Notes: a model not told the origin generated them from the sequence alone. Counted from the first letter of the stretch, positions 1 to 7,504 are shown. The stretch: DNA of 25,040 nucleotides from Alphaproteobacteria bacterium (GCA_020851015.1 JADZDN010000260.1:1-25040); one strand, 5' to 3'. A program made the numbers and translations.

Positions 1-1813
1 GGCCCGAGAGCGCGAGGCGCAGCGTGTTCGCACGCCCCCGCGTCAGGTGCGCCTCGTCGCGCGTGGCCCGGTAGCTTGGGCACATCACGTCGGCGTCGAA
101 CTTCCGGCAGGCGCCGTTGTTGTTGCACATCTCGACCGCGCCGCCGAACCCACCCCAGGCCGACCAGTCGAACGCCGTGTCGAAACCCGGCGTCGCGTAG
201 CCCGGCGCGTAGCGGAACAGCGAGCGGTCGTCCATCTTCGCGGGGCGCACGATCTTGCCGGGATTCATCACGTTGCCCGGGTCGAACGTGTCCTTCACCT
301 GCTCGAAGGCGTGGACGATGCGCTGGCCGAACATCGGCTCGTGGAACTCCGAGCGTACCAGCCCGTCGCCGTGCTCGCCGGAATGCGAGCCCTTGTATTC
401 GCGCACCATGGCGAAGCATTCCTCGGCGATCGCGCGCATCGCCTTGGCGTCCTTCTCCAGCTTCAGGTTCAGCACGGGCCGCACGTGCAGCGTGCCGACC
501 GAGGCATGGGCGTACCAGGTGCCGTCCGTCCCGTGCTTGTGGAAGATCCGGGTCAGCCGGTCGGTGTACTCCGCCAGGTCCTCCAGCGGCACGGCGCAGT
601 CCTCGATGAAGGATACCGGTTTCCCCTCGCCCTTCATCGACATCATGATGTTGAGGCCCTGCGCGCGCACGTCCCACACCGCGCGCTGGAAGGCGGGATC
701 GGTCGCTTCGACCACCGCGCCGGGAAATCCCAGGTCGCCCATCAGCGCGACGAGGTCCTTCAGCCGCTTCAGCACGTCGGCCTGGTCGTCGCCCGCGAAC
801 TCCACCAGCAGCAGCGCGTCCGGCGCGCCCACCACGAACTTGTCGACCGTCGCCTTGAACATCGGGATGTCGCGCGCCAGCGCGATCATCGTGCGATCCA
901 CCAGCTCGCACGCGCTCGGCCCCAGCTTGACGATGTGCTGGGTCGCCTCCATCGCCGCGTAGAAGCGCGGGAAGTGGCAGATGCCGAGCGTGCGGTGCTT
1001 CGGGATCGGCTGCAGTTCCAGCTCGATGCGGGTGGAGAAGGCGAGCGTGCCTTCCGACCCCACGAGCAATTTCGCGAGGTTCGGCTGGTCGCCCACGAGC
1101 TGGTCGATGTTGTAGCCGCCCACGCGGCGCAGCAGCTTGGGAAAGCGCCGCTCGATCTCCCCGGCCTCGGCCAGGCCCAGCGCGCGCAGCTTGCGGGAAA
1201 TCTCCTCCAGCCGCGCGCCACTAGCGCGGTTGTCACCCACCCGATTGTCGCCTGCCCGATTGTCGCCAAATGGGCCAAACCGCGCACGCTCGCCGTCCGC
1301 CAGCAGCGCTTCGATCGCCAGCACGTTGTGCACCATGTTGCCGTAGCGGATCGAGCGCGCACCGCAGGAGTTGTTGCCGGTCATGCCGCCGATCGTGGCG
1401 CGGCTGGACGGCGACACGTCGACCGGGAAGAACAAACTGTGCGGGCGCAGGTAGGCGTTTAGGTGGTCCAGTACCACGCCCGGCTCGACCGTCACGCGCC
1501 TTGCGGCCGCGTCCAGCTCGACCACCTTGTTCAGGTGCTTGCTGACGTCCACCACCAGCGCGCGACCAACGGTCTGGCCGCATTGCGAGGTGCCGGCGCC
1601 GCGCGGCAGCACGGGACACCCGGCCTCGCGTGCGATCTGCATGGCCACGGCGATGTCCTCGACGTCGCGCGGCACCACCACGCCCACCGGCTCGATCTGG
1701 TAGATCGAGGCGTCGGTCGCGTAGCGCCCGCGCGAGAAGGCGTCGAACAGCACCTCGCCGCGCAGCGCGCGCCGCAGGCGCTGCGCCAGGGCGGAATCGC
1801 CGATCGGAACCAT
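1..1813 (-). CDS. FAD-linked oxidase with iron-sulfur module, glycolate/D-lactate dehydrogenase type (partial, 3' end cut by window edge)
   Basis: About 604 codons are visible from an ATG at 1813; the frame is still open at base 1. The N-terminal half is an FAD-binding PCMH/VAO-type domain: PRGAGTSQCGQ at residues 70-80 and GGMTGNNSCGARSIRYG at 142-158 are the flavin-contacting motifs of the GlcD/D-lactate dehydrogenase family. A GEHGDG motif of the C-terminal oxidase domain follows. The last residues before the edge contain a cysteine cluster (EMCNNNGACRKF, then MCPSYRATRDE) typical of the ferredoxin-like/GlcF portion of fused enzymes such as YdiJ, which are usually about 1000 residues long. 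Expected role: oxidation of a 2-hydroxy acid, passing electrons to the respiratory chain. The substrate cannot be read from sequence. A GDNR pentapeptide repeat interrupts the domain at residues 183-197. GGAGG lies at 1831-1835, about 17 bases before the start, rather far for a ribosome site. The gene is divergent from the toxin-antitoxin pair. Confidence 0.85.
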   Translation of the reverse strand, partial: MVPIGDSALAQRLRRALRGEVLFDAFSRGRYATDASIYQIEPVGVVVPRDVEDIAVAMQIAREAGCPVLPRGAGTSQCGQTVGRALVVDVSKHLNKVVELDAAARRVTVEPGVVLDHLNAYLRPHSLFFPVDVSPSSRATIGGMTGNNSCGARSIRYGNMVHNVLAIEALLADGERARFGPFGDNRAGDNRVGDNRASGARLEEISRKLRALGLAEAGEIERRFPKLLRRVGGYNIDQLVGDQPNLAKLLVGSEGTLAFSTRIELELQPIPKHRTLGICHFPRFYAAMEATQHIVKLGPSACELVDRTMIALARDIPMFKATVDKFVVGAPDALLLVEFAGDDQADVLKRLKDLVALMGDLGFPGAVVEATDPAFQRAVWDVRAQGLNIMMSMKGEGKPVSFIEDCAVPLEDLAEYTDRLTRIFHKHGTDGTWYAHASVGTLHVRPVLNLKLEKDAKAMRAIAEECFAMVREYKGSHSGEHGDGLVRSEFHEPMFGQRIVHAFEQVKDTFDPGNVMNPGKIVRPAKMDDRSLFRYAPGYATPGFDTAFDWSAWGGFGGAVEMCNNNGACRKFDADVMCPSYRATRDEAHLTRGRANTLRLALSG

Positions 1814-1815
1814 GC

Positions 1816-1828
1816 CGGTAGTCTACCG
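1816..1828. promoter_or_regulatory. 13-base perfect inverted repeat beside the oxidase start codon
   Basis: CGGTAG-T-CTACCG lies three bases upstream of the oxidase ATG, between it and the nearest GGAGG. Its position in the short divergent spacer would suit an operator or a small translational hairpin. A palindrome this short can occur by chance. Confidence 0.2.
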
Positions 1829-1841
1829 CCTCCGGGGATAG

Positions 1842-1863
1842 TTTGCCGGACTCTATTTGCCGG
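1842..1863 (+). promoter_or_regulatory. Direct repeat upstream of the antitoxin gene, possible autoregulatory site
   Basis: TTTGCCGG occurs at 1842-1849 and again at 1856-1863, a 14-base period, in the spacer between the oxidase and the toxin-antitoxin operon. Antitoxins commonly bind repeated sites in their own promoter, so it is a candidate operator. No convincing -35/-10 pair was found around it. Confidence 0.2.
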
Positions 1864-1950
1864 GGTTCCATTTCCCAATTCATGGATGCTACCCTGCCGC
1901 GCACGGACGGGCGAACGCCGTCCGTCTTCCCACCGCGTGGCGATGCAGCG

Positions 1951-2694
1951 ATGTCCGACCCGCCATCGACGATGCCCGAGGCGCGGCGCCCCGGCGAACC
2001 CAGCCTCGGCACCGGGCTCTACGCCGTGCCGGAGGCGGCGCGGCTGAGCGGCGTTTCCGCATCGCGCATCCGCCGCTGGATCAAGGGCTACGACTGGTCG
2101 CGCGGCAAGCGAAAGCATCATTCGCCGCCGGTCTGGCGGCCGGACGTGGCGCCGATCGAGGGGGCGCAGGCGCTGAGCTTTCGCGACCTGGTGGAGGTGC
2201 GGCTGGTCGACGCCTTCCTGCGCGCCGGCGTGTCGTGGAAGCGGCTGCGCGTGGTGGCCGAGGAGGCGTCGCGCCGCTTCGACACGACGCACCCCTTCTC
2301 GACCCGGCATTTCGTGACGGACGGCAGGACGATCTACGACCAGGTCAGCCGCGAGGCCGGCGACACGCTGGAAGACCTGCAGACCCACCAGTTCGCCTTC
2401 CGCCGCGTGATCTCGCCGACGCTTCAGGGGGGGCTGGAGTTCTCGGCGGAGGGCGCGGCGCTGCGCTGGTGGCCCGAGCCGGGGCGCGGCGACCGGCTGA
2501 TCGTGGTCGATCCGCTGCGCTGCTTCGGCCAGCCGGTGATCGCCGCCGCCAACATCCCGACAAGGGTGGTCGCCGCCGCGGTCGCGGTGGACGGCGAGAA
2601 GAAGGCGGCGGAGTGGTTCGGCCTGACGCTCAAGGCGGCGCGCGCCGCCGTCAGGTTCGAAGCCGCGCTTGGCAAGCCCCGGAAATCCCTATGA
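1951..2694 (+). CDS. VapB45-like antitoxin: MerR-like helix-turn-helix plus DUF433 domain
   Basis: A 247-residue protein. Residues 22-58 (LYAVPEAARLSGVSASRIRR, then a W-rich wing) look like a MerR-type winged helix-turn-helix. Residues 186-240 (VDPLRCFGQPVIAAANIPTR, then LTLKAARAA) match the DUF433 pattern of DPxxxxGxPVIxxxxIPxR followed by a second helix. DUF433 proteins are antitoxin-like and are commonly encoded directly upstream of PIN-like toxins, which is the arrangement here, with a 10-base gap. It should neutralise the downstream protein and repress its own operon (inference). Start choice: an ATG at 1882 and a TTG at 1843 are in frame, but the extra residues are low-complexity and lie outside the domain. 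No start has a strong ribosome site. Confidence 0.7.
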   Translation: MSDPPSTMPEARRPGEPSLGTGLYAVPEAARLSGVSASRIRRWIKGYDWSRGKRKHHSPPVWRPDVAPIEGAQALSFRDLVEVRLVDAFLRAGVSWKRLRVVAEEASRRFDTTHPFSTRHFVTDGRTIYDQVSREAGDTLEDLQTHQFAFRRVISPTLQGGLEFSAEGAALRWWPEPGRGDRLIVVDPLRCFGQPVIAAANIPTRVVAAAVAVDGEKKAAEWFGLTLKAARAAVRFEAALGKPRKSL

Positions 2695-2704
2695 TGAAAT
2701 CCCC

Positions 2705-3109
2705 ATGAGGTTCCTGCTCGACAATTGTTTCGCGCCGCGCTTGGCGCACGGCATCGCGGCGCTGCGCGGGGGCAACGAGAAATCGGTTTTGCACCAGCAC
2801 GACAAGTTTCCGCTCGACGCCAGCGACGAGGCGATCCTGCGCACGCTGACGCAGGAGGGCGGCTGGACGATCGTCTCGGGCGACCTCAACCTCGCCCGGC
2901 TGCGTCACCAGCGCCGCGCCTTGCGCATCCACGCGGTGACGGTGTTCGCCCTAGCGCCGGGCTGGCTCGAATTGCCGCTGTGGGAGCAGGCCGCGCTGCT
3001 GATCCGCCGCTGGCCCGAGATCGCGCGCGAAGCCGAAGCCGCGCCGACGGGTGCGATGGTCGAAATCCCAGTCAATTCAGCCGCACCCTTCAAGCGGCTC
3101 GGCCGATAG
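2705..3109 (+). CDS. VapC45-like PIN-like toxin (DUF5615-type nuclease candidate)
   Basis: A 134-residue protein. It opens with MRFLLDNCFAPRLA, the first beta strand and acidic residue (D6) of PIN-like domains. An acidic stretch follows (DASDEAIL, D38/D41/E42), then TIVSGDLNLARLR with D60. This spacing fits the DUF5615/VapC45 PIN-like fold, a small putative metal-dependent RNase. It lies 10 bases after the DUF433 gene on the same strand, which supports a toxin-antitoxin pair. The expected role is RNA cleavage when the antitoxin is lost; the RNA target is unknown. It is slightly longer than minimal members because of a C-terminal tail after about residue 105. It ends 9 bases before the stop of the convergent crotonase gene. 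Confidence 0.7.
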   Translation: MRFLLDNCFAPRLAHGIAALRGGNEKSVLHQHDKFPLDASDEAILRTLTQEGGWTIVSGDLNLARLRHQRRALRIHAVTVFALAPGWLELPLWEQAALLIRRWPEIAREAEAAPTGAMVEIPVNSAAPFKRLGR

Positions 3110-3118
3110 CGAAGGCCG

Positions 3119-3910
3119 CTAGCGGCCGACGAATTTCGGGCGCTTCTTCTCCAGGAAGGCGCGCACGCCGATCTTGTAGTCCTCGGTGTCCGTGGAGGCA
3201 TAGCCCTCGTCGATCTCGGCCCGGGTCAGTGGCTGGCCGTCCAGCAGGCGGCGGATGAACTTGCGATGCCAGCGCGCGGCCAGCGGCGCGCCCTCGGCGA
3301 TCCGCGTTGCGGTGGCAAACGCTTCGCCTTCCACCTCCGCGTCGGCCACCACGCGGTTGACCAGGCCGAAGCCGAGCGCCCGCTCGGCCCCGAACACCTC
3401 GCCCTCCAGCAGGATCTCCTTGGCCGCCGCCGGTCCGACCAACGCCACCAGCGGCACCAGCTCGCCATAGGACATGGTATGGCCCAGCTTCTTGATCGGC
3501 ACGCCGAAACGGCTCGACGTGCCGCAGACCCGGATGTCGCAGACCGTGGCCAGCTCGAGCCCGCCGCCCACGCACACCCCCTGGATCAGGGCGACGGTCG
3601 GGTGCCGGCCCTCTGCCACGGCGCGCAGCGCGCGCTGCATGTGCGTGGCGTAGGCACGCGCCTGCTCGGAGCCCGCGCGTTCCCGCTCGAAGCTCTGGAT
3701 GTCCGCGCCCGCCGCGAAATTGCCGCCGGCGCCCCGGATCACGATGCAGCGGAGGTCGTCCTCGGCCGACAGCGCCTCGATCGTGTCGGCCAGCAAGCGC
3801 CAGGTCGCGGCGTCCAGCGCGTTCAGCCGGTCGGGGCGGTTGAGCGTGACCGTGACGATCGGCCCGTCGCGGCTCGTCAGGACCGTTTGCGCCGCGCCGG
3901 CGTCCGGCAT
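3119..3910 (-). CDS. Enoyl-CoA hydratase/isomerase (crotonase) family protein
   Basis: A 263-residue protein of normal family length. FAAGADIQ at residues 65-72 supplies the first oxyanion-hole segment and the CoA-binding A-G-A-D signature. GVCVGGGLELA at 111-121 supplies the second oxyanion segment and keeps the first catalytic glutamate, E119. The second catalytic glutamate of true hydratases, in a QPEI-like motif, is replaced: the aligned segment is GVPIKKLG with Ile139. Simple syn-hydration of enoyl-CoA is therefore doubtful; isomerase, lyase or another crotonase chemistry is possible. The gene follows the aminotransferase gene by 9 bases and is probably co-transcribed. The shared pathway is not obvious. 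Confidence 0.85.
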   Translation of the reverse strand: MPDAGAAQTVLTSRDGPIVTVTLNRPDRLNALDAATWRLLADTIEALSAEDDLRCIVIRGAGGNFAAGADIQSFERERAGSEQARAYATHMQRALRAVAEGRHPTVALIQGVCVGGGLELATVCDIRVCGTSSRFGVPIKKLGHTMSYGELVPLVALVGPAAAKEILLEGEVFGAERALGFGLVNRVVADAEVEGEAFATATRIAEGAPLAARWHRKFIRRLLDGQPLTRAEIDEGYASTDTEDYKIGVRAFLEKKRPKFVGR

Positions 3911-3919
3911 GACGCGGTG

Positions 3920-5116
3920 CTACTCCGCCGCCGACTTGGTCTTGGCGCCGGCGCGCCCGGCCAGCGCGTCCATCGCCGCGGCGACGCCACCCTGGCGGTG
4001 CGGCACGCCGGCGAGGTGCAGGCCCATCTCCACGCCCGCCAGCGTGCCCATCAGCATCAGCTCGTTGAATCCGCCCAGGTGCCCGATGCGGAACACCTTG
4101 CCCGAAACCTTGCCCAGGCCCTGGCCCAGCGACATGTCGAAATGGTCGAGCACGATCTTGCGGAACTGGTCGGCGTCGTGGCCCTGGGGCATCAGGATCG
4201 CGGTCAGGCTGTTGCTGTACTCGGCCGGGTTGACGCAGAGATTCTCCAGCCCCCAGGCCTGCACCGCCGCCCGCGTCGCCGCGCCGAATTTCGCGTGCCG
4301 GGCGAACACCTGCGCCAGGCCTTCCTCCAGCAGCATGGCGATGGCCTCCTTGAGGCCGTAGAGCAGGTTGGTCGCGGGCGTGTAGGGAAAGAAGCCGGTC
4401 TTGTTCGGCCCCGCCATGTCGGCCCAGTCCCAATAGGCGCGCGGCAGCTTCGCCGTCTCCGACGCCTTCAGCGCCTTGGCCGAGATGGCGTTGAAGCTGA
4501 GGCCGGGCGGCAGCATCAGCCCCTTCTGCGAGCCGCCGACCGTCACGTCGACGCCCCATTCGTCGTGGCGGTAGTCGATCGAGCCCAGCGACGAGATCGT
4601 GTCGACCAGGTAGAGGGCGGGATGCCCGGCCGCATCGATCGCCTTGCGCACCGCGGCGATGTTCGAGGCGACGCCGGTCGACGTCTCGTTGTGCACCACG
4701 CAGACCGCCTTGATGGCGTGGGCCTTGTCTTCCTTCAGGCGCTGGCCGATCTGGTCGGCGGGCGCGCCGCGCCGCCAGTCTCCGGGAATGAACTTGACAT
4801 CCAGGCCCAGGCGCCTGGCGAGCCGGTGCCACAGCGTCGCAAAATGGCCGGTCTCGGCCATCAGCACCTTGTCGCCGGGGCTGAGCGTGTTGACCAGCGC
4901 CGCCTCCCATGCGCCGGTGCCCGAGGCGGGGTAGATGACGACCGCGCCCTTGGTCTGGAAGATCGCCTTCATGCCTTCCAGTACCTCGCGGCCGAGCTTC
5001 TGGAACTCGGGTCCGCGGTGGTCGATCGTCGGTCGGTCGATCGCGCGCAGCACCCGGTCCGGCACGTTGGTCGGCCCCGGACTCTGCAGGAAATGGCGGG
5101 CGGTAGCCGTCGGCAT
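3920..5116 (-). CDS. Serine-glyoxylate / alanine-glyoxylate aminotransferase (class V)
   Basis: A 398-residue PLP enzyme of fold type I, class V. Motifs: PGPTNVPDRVL at 13-23, SGTGAWEA at 65-72 (phosphate binding), HNETSTG at 142-148, Asp172 (pairs with the pyridine nitrogen) and GGSQKGLMLPPGL with the Schiff-base lysine K198. These are characteristic of serine-glyoxylate aminotransferase (SgaA), which converts serine and glyoxylate to hydroxypyruvate and glycine in the serine cycle or in photorespiratory-type salvage. Related alanine-glyoxylate enzymes cannot be excluded. The ATG at 5116 was chosen because GGAGG sits 7 bases upstream; the open frame continues to 5491 but through a palindromic repeat. 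First gene of a two-gene operon with the crotonase. Confidence 0.88.
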   Translation of the reverse strand: MPTATARHFLQSPGPTNVPDRVLRAIDRPTIDHRGPEFQKLGREVLEGMKAIFQTKGAVVIYPASGTGAWEAALVNTLSPGDKVLMAETGHFATLWHRLARRLGLDVKFIPGDWRRGAPADQIGQRLKEDKAHAIKAVCVVHNETSTGVASNIAAVRKAIDAAGHPALYLVDTISSLGSIDYRHDEWGVDVTVGGSQKGLMLPPGLSFNAISAKALKASETAKLPRAYWDWADMAGPNKTGFFPYTPATNLLYGLKEAIAMLLEEGLAQVFARHAKFGAATRAAVQAWGLENLCVNPAEYSNSLTAILMPQGHDADQFRKIVLDHFDMSLGQGLGKVSGKVFRIGHLGGFNELMLMGTLAGVEMGLHLAGVPHRQGGVAAAMDALAGRAGAKTKSAAE

Positions 5117-5181
5117 GGCGCTCCTCCAATGATGGCCGGCAGTATGCCGGCAATTGATGCCAGAGGCCAGACCGAGGCCAT

Positions 5182-5286
5182 GGTTTCGTCGTGCTTCGAG
5201 ACGGCCCCGTCGGGGCCTCCTCAGCATGACGAAACCAACTTCCGCGCCATGGTGAGGAGCGCCCGCAGGGCGCGTCTCGAACCATG
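5182..5286. repeat. Inverted pair of REP-like palindromes, family 1
   Basis: The 238-base spacer 5117-5354 holds two hairpins. Unit A (5182-5236) has an outer stem 5182-5194 with 5224-5236 (13 pairs, one G-T) and an inner stem GGCCCC-GTC-GGGGCC at 5203-5217. Unit B (5248-5286) has an outer stem CATGGT/ACCATG and an inner stem GCGCCC-GCA-GGGCGC at 5259-5273. Both carry the CTTCGAGAC...CCTCA / GAGGAG...GTCTCGA flanks, in opposite orientation, so they form a head-to-head pair. This sequence type is a familiar dispersed intergenic repeat of alphaproteobacteria (recall, not a search). It lies between the divergent aminotransferase genes. Confidence 0.75.
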
Positions 5287-5299
5287 ATGAACGCCCCAG

Positions 5300-5327
5300 T
5301 TGCCGCCTTCCCCAAACTCCGTATGCT
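5300..5327 (+). promoter_or_regulatory. Candidate sigma-70 promoter for the class IV transaminase
   Basis: TTGCCG at 5300-5305 and TATGCT at 5322-5327 are separated by 16 bases. Transcription would begin near 5334, about 20 bases before the start codon and just clear of the repeat pair. Each hexamer matches consensus at four of six positions. Confidence 0.4.
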
Positions 5328-5354
5328 TCGGGGACGGCTAGAGGGAGCAGCATC

Positions 5355-6284
5355 ATGGTCGCGCAGGTCAAGGCATCGGTACCGCAGGTCGATTTCTCCA
5401 AGGGCGTGGCGCTGGTTGACGGCAAGATGGTGCCCGTCGCCGAGGCCAGGATGCCGATCACCGACTGGGGATTCCTGCGCTCGGACGTCACCTACGACGT
5501 GGTGCATGTGTGGAAGGGGTCGTTCTTCCGTCTGGACGACCACATCAAGCGCTTCCAGGCCTCGATGAAGGGTCTGCGCCTGACGATGCCCTACGACGCG
5601 GCGGGGCTGAAGCGCGAGTTGACCGCGCTGGTCCGCGCGACCGGGCTGCGCGACGCCTATGTGTCGATGATCTGCACCCGCGGCACGCTGCAGCCCGGCC
5701 TGCCGCGCCATCCCAAGAACTGCATCAACCGCTTCTATTCCTATGTGCTGCCGTTCGTATGGGTAATGCCCGAGGATATGCAGGCGCGCGGCGCGCACGC
5801 GATCATGGCCAAGACCCCGCGCATCCCGCCGGAGAGCGTCGATCCCACCATCAAGAACTTCCACTGGGGCGATTTGACCCGCGCGATGTTCGAGGCGTCG
5901 GACGCGGGCGCCGACATTGCCTTCCTGACCGACGGGCACGGACACCTGACCGAGGGTCCCGGCTTCAACATCTTCGCGATCATCGACGGCATGGTGATCA
6001 GCCCCGACCGCGGCGCGCTCGAGGGCATCACGCGCAAGTCGGTGTTCGAGCTGTGCGACGAACTGGGCGTGCCCTACCGCATCCGTCCGCTGCATGTGAG
6101 CGAGCTGGAAGCTGCGGACGAGCTGTTGACCGCCACCACCGCGGGCGGCGTGATGCCGGTGTCCAGGCTCGACGGCCGCATCTACAGCAACGACCGCCCG
6201 GGTCCGATCTCGGCCAAGCTGCGCCAGCGCTACTGGCAGAAGCACGAAGAGGGCTGGCACGCCACGCCGATCCAGTACGACTGA
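5355..6284 (+). CDS. Fold-type IV PLP aminotransferase resembling (R)-selective amine transaminases
   Basis: A 309-residue class IV aminotransferase (branched-chain/D-amino-acid transaminase fold). The PLP lysine is K167 in DPTIKNFHWGDL. E200 in LTEGPGFNIF contacts the cofactor nitrogen, and TTAGGV at 261-266 binds phosphate. Two stretches, LRSDVTYDVVHVWKG (41-55) followed by FRLDDHIKRF (58-67), and IKNFHWGDLTRA (166-177), closely resemble remembered sequences of (R)-amine transaminases such as the Aspergillus terreus enzyme and differ from ordinary BCATs. The C-terminal TPIQYD also matches the TPVQY ending of that group. Likely reaction: transamination between an amine or amino acid and pyruvate or another keto acid; the native substrate is unknown. 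The ATG at 5355 follows GAGGGAG by 7 bases. The dehydrogenase gene follows after a repeat-filled spacer. Confidence 0.82.
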   Translation: MVAQVKASVPQVDFSKGVALVDGKMVPVAEARMPITDWGFLRSDVTYDVVHVWKGSFFRLDDHIKRFQASMKGLRLTMPYDAAGLKRELTALVRATGLRDAYVSMICTRGTLQPGLPRHPKNCINRFYSYVLPFVWVMPEDMQARGAHAIMAKTPRIPPESVDPTIKNFHWGDLTRAMFEASDAGADIAFLTDGHGHLTEGPGFNIFAIIDGMVISPDRGALEGITRKSVFELCDELGVPYRIRPLHVSELEAADELLTATTAGGVMPVSRLDGRIYSNDRPGPISAKLRQRYWQKHEEGWHATPIQYD

Positions 6285-6291
6285 TCCGCTT

Positions 6292-6362
6292 CTCATGGGT
6301 CGACAGGCTCACCATGAGGGGAAAGTCTCGGCCTCATCCTGAGCCTGTCGAAGGATGAGGCC
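6292..6362. repeat. Inverted pair of REP-like palindromes, family 2
   Basis: Unit C (6292-6318) has stem CTCATGG/CCATGAG around a core GTCGACAGGCTCA. Unit D (6330-6362) has a perfect 10-base stem GGCCTCATCC/GGATGAGGCC around TGAGCCTGTCGAA. The cores are reverse complements of each other, so the units form an inverted pair. The pair occupies nearly the whole spacer between two co-oriented genes and could modulate read-through or mRNA stability. Confidence 0.75.
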
Positions 6363-6387
6363 CGCCATCGCACCGGAAGGACCGTCC

Positions 6388-7503
6388 ATGGCCGCGTCGA
6401 AGAACGCGAAGGAGTTCCACATTGCCGAAATGCCGGGGGACGGCATCGGCATCGAGGTGACGAACGCCTGCAAGGAAGTGCTGGCGGCGCTGGAGAAGCG
6501 CGTGGGCGGCTACACGCTGCGCCTGGAATTCGCGCCGGGCGGGGCGATGCAGTACCGCGACACCGGCGTGGCGCTGCCCGACTCCTCGCTCAAAACAGCG
6601 CAGAAGGCCGACGCGATCCTGCTGGGCGCCATGGGCTGGCCCTCGATCCGCTATCCCGACGGGCGCGAGATCGCGCCGCAGGTCGACATGCGCGAGATCA
6701 TGGGACTCTATGCCGGCGTGCGCCCGATCCGCGCCATTCCAGGCATACCGCCGACGCTTGCAGATCCCCGCGCGGCCAGGATCGACCTGGTGATCATCCG
6801 CGAATCGACCGAGGGCCATTTCGCGCGCCGCAACCAGGGCGAGGTGATCGACGACCGCGAGGCGCGCGAGACGCTGGTGATCACGCGCCCGGCCAGCGAG
6901 CGCCTGTTCGACTTCGCCTTCCGCCTGGCCGAGCGGCGCAAGGCGCGCGGCGGCAAGGGAATCGTGAGCTGCATCGACAAGGCGAACGTGTTCAAGGCCT
7001 TCGCGTTCTTCCGCAAGATCTTCGACGAGCGCGCGAAGAAGTTTCCCGACATCAAGCCACATCACCGCTACATCGACGCCGCGGCGCTCGACCTGATGCT
7101 GCGCCCTTGGGACTACGACGTGATGGTCACGGAAAACCAGTTCGGCGACATCATCTCCGACCAGGCGGCGGGGCTGATCGGCGGCATGGGCATGGCGCCC
7201 TCGGGCGACATCGGCGACCACCACGCGGTGTTCCAGCCCAGCCACGGCACCGCGCCGGATATCGCCGGCAAGGGCATCGCCAACCCCACCGCGATGTTCC
7301 TGTCGGCCGCGCTGATGCTCGACTGGCTGGGCGACCGCCACGGCGTCGAGGCCTGCGGCATCGCCGCGCGCATCCTCGAAACCGCGGTGGACGATGCTTA
7401 CGCAAAAGGCGGGCTGCGCCCCTACGAGATCGGCGGCAAGAGCAACACCGCCGACATCACCAAGGGCGTGATCGCCGCGATCGGCACGGCCAGGGCGGAT
7501 TGA
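6388..7503 (+). CDS. Isocitrate/isopropylmalate dehydrogenase family protein
   Basis: A 371-residue NAD(P)-dependent beta-decarboxylating dehydrogenase homologue. Motifs in order: EMPGDGIGIEV at 14-24, ESTEGHF at 139-145, CIDKANVFK with catalytic Lys198 at 195-203, NQFGDIISD at 250-258 with metal-binding D254/D258, and HGTAPDIAGKGIANP at 286-300. Family members decarboxylate isocitrate, 3-isopropylmalate, homoisocitrate, malate or tartrate; the substrate loop GAMGWPSIRYPDG (80-92) is not diagnostic to me. The catalytic tyrosine that normally closes the E-x-T-E-x-x-Y motif is Phe145 here. The ATG at 6388 was preferred over 6355 because GGAAGG lies 8 bases upstream and the earlier codon falls inside the palindromic repeat. 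It follows the transaminase on the same strand. Confidence 0.85.
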   Translation: MAASKNAKEFHIAEMPGDGIGIEVTNACKEVLAALEKRVGGYTLRLEFAPGGAMQYRDTGVALPDSSLKTAQKADAILLGAMGWPSIRYPDGREIAPQVDMREIMGLYAGVRPIRAIPGIPPTLADPRAARIDLVIIRESTEGHFARRNQGEVIDDREARETLVITRPASERLFDFAFRLAERRKARGGKGIVSCIDKANVFKAFAFFRKIFDERAKKFPDIKPHHRYIDAAALDLMLRPWDYDVMVTENQFGDIISDQAAGLIGGMGMAPSGDIGDHHAVFQPSHGTAPDIAGKGIANPTAMFLSAALMLDWLGDRHGVEACGIAARILETAVDDAYAKGGLRPYEIGGKSNTADITKGVIAAIGTARAD

Positions 7504-7504
7504 T

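Noticed and set aside
5117..5491. A longer N-terminus for the serine-glyoxylate aminotransferase (frame open to 5491).
   Set aside because: The extension crosses a palindromic repeat and the divergent gene, and a GGAGG ribosome site stands just before the ATG at 5116, where the family normally begins.
3090..6296. A 1068-codon open frame on the minus strand.
   Set aside because: It runs through genes already assigned in other frames, and its translation is Arg/Gly/Ala-rich with no domain; long antisense or out-of-frame openness is expected at this GC content.
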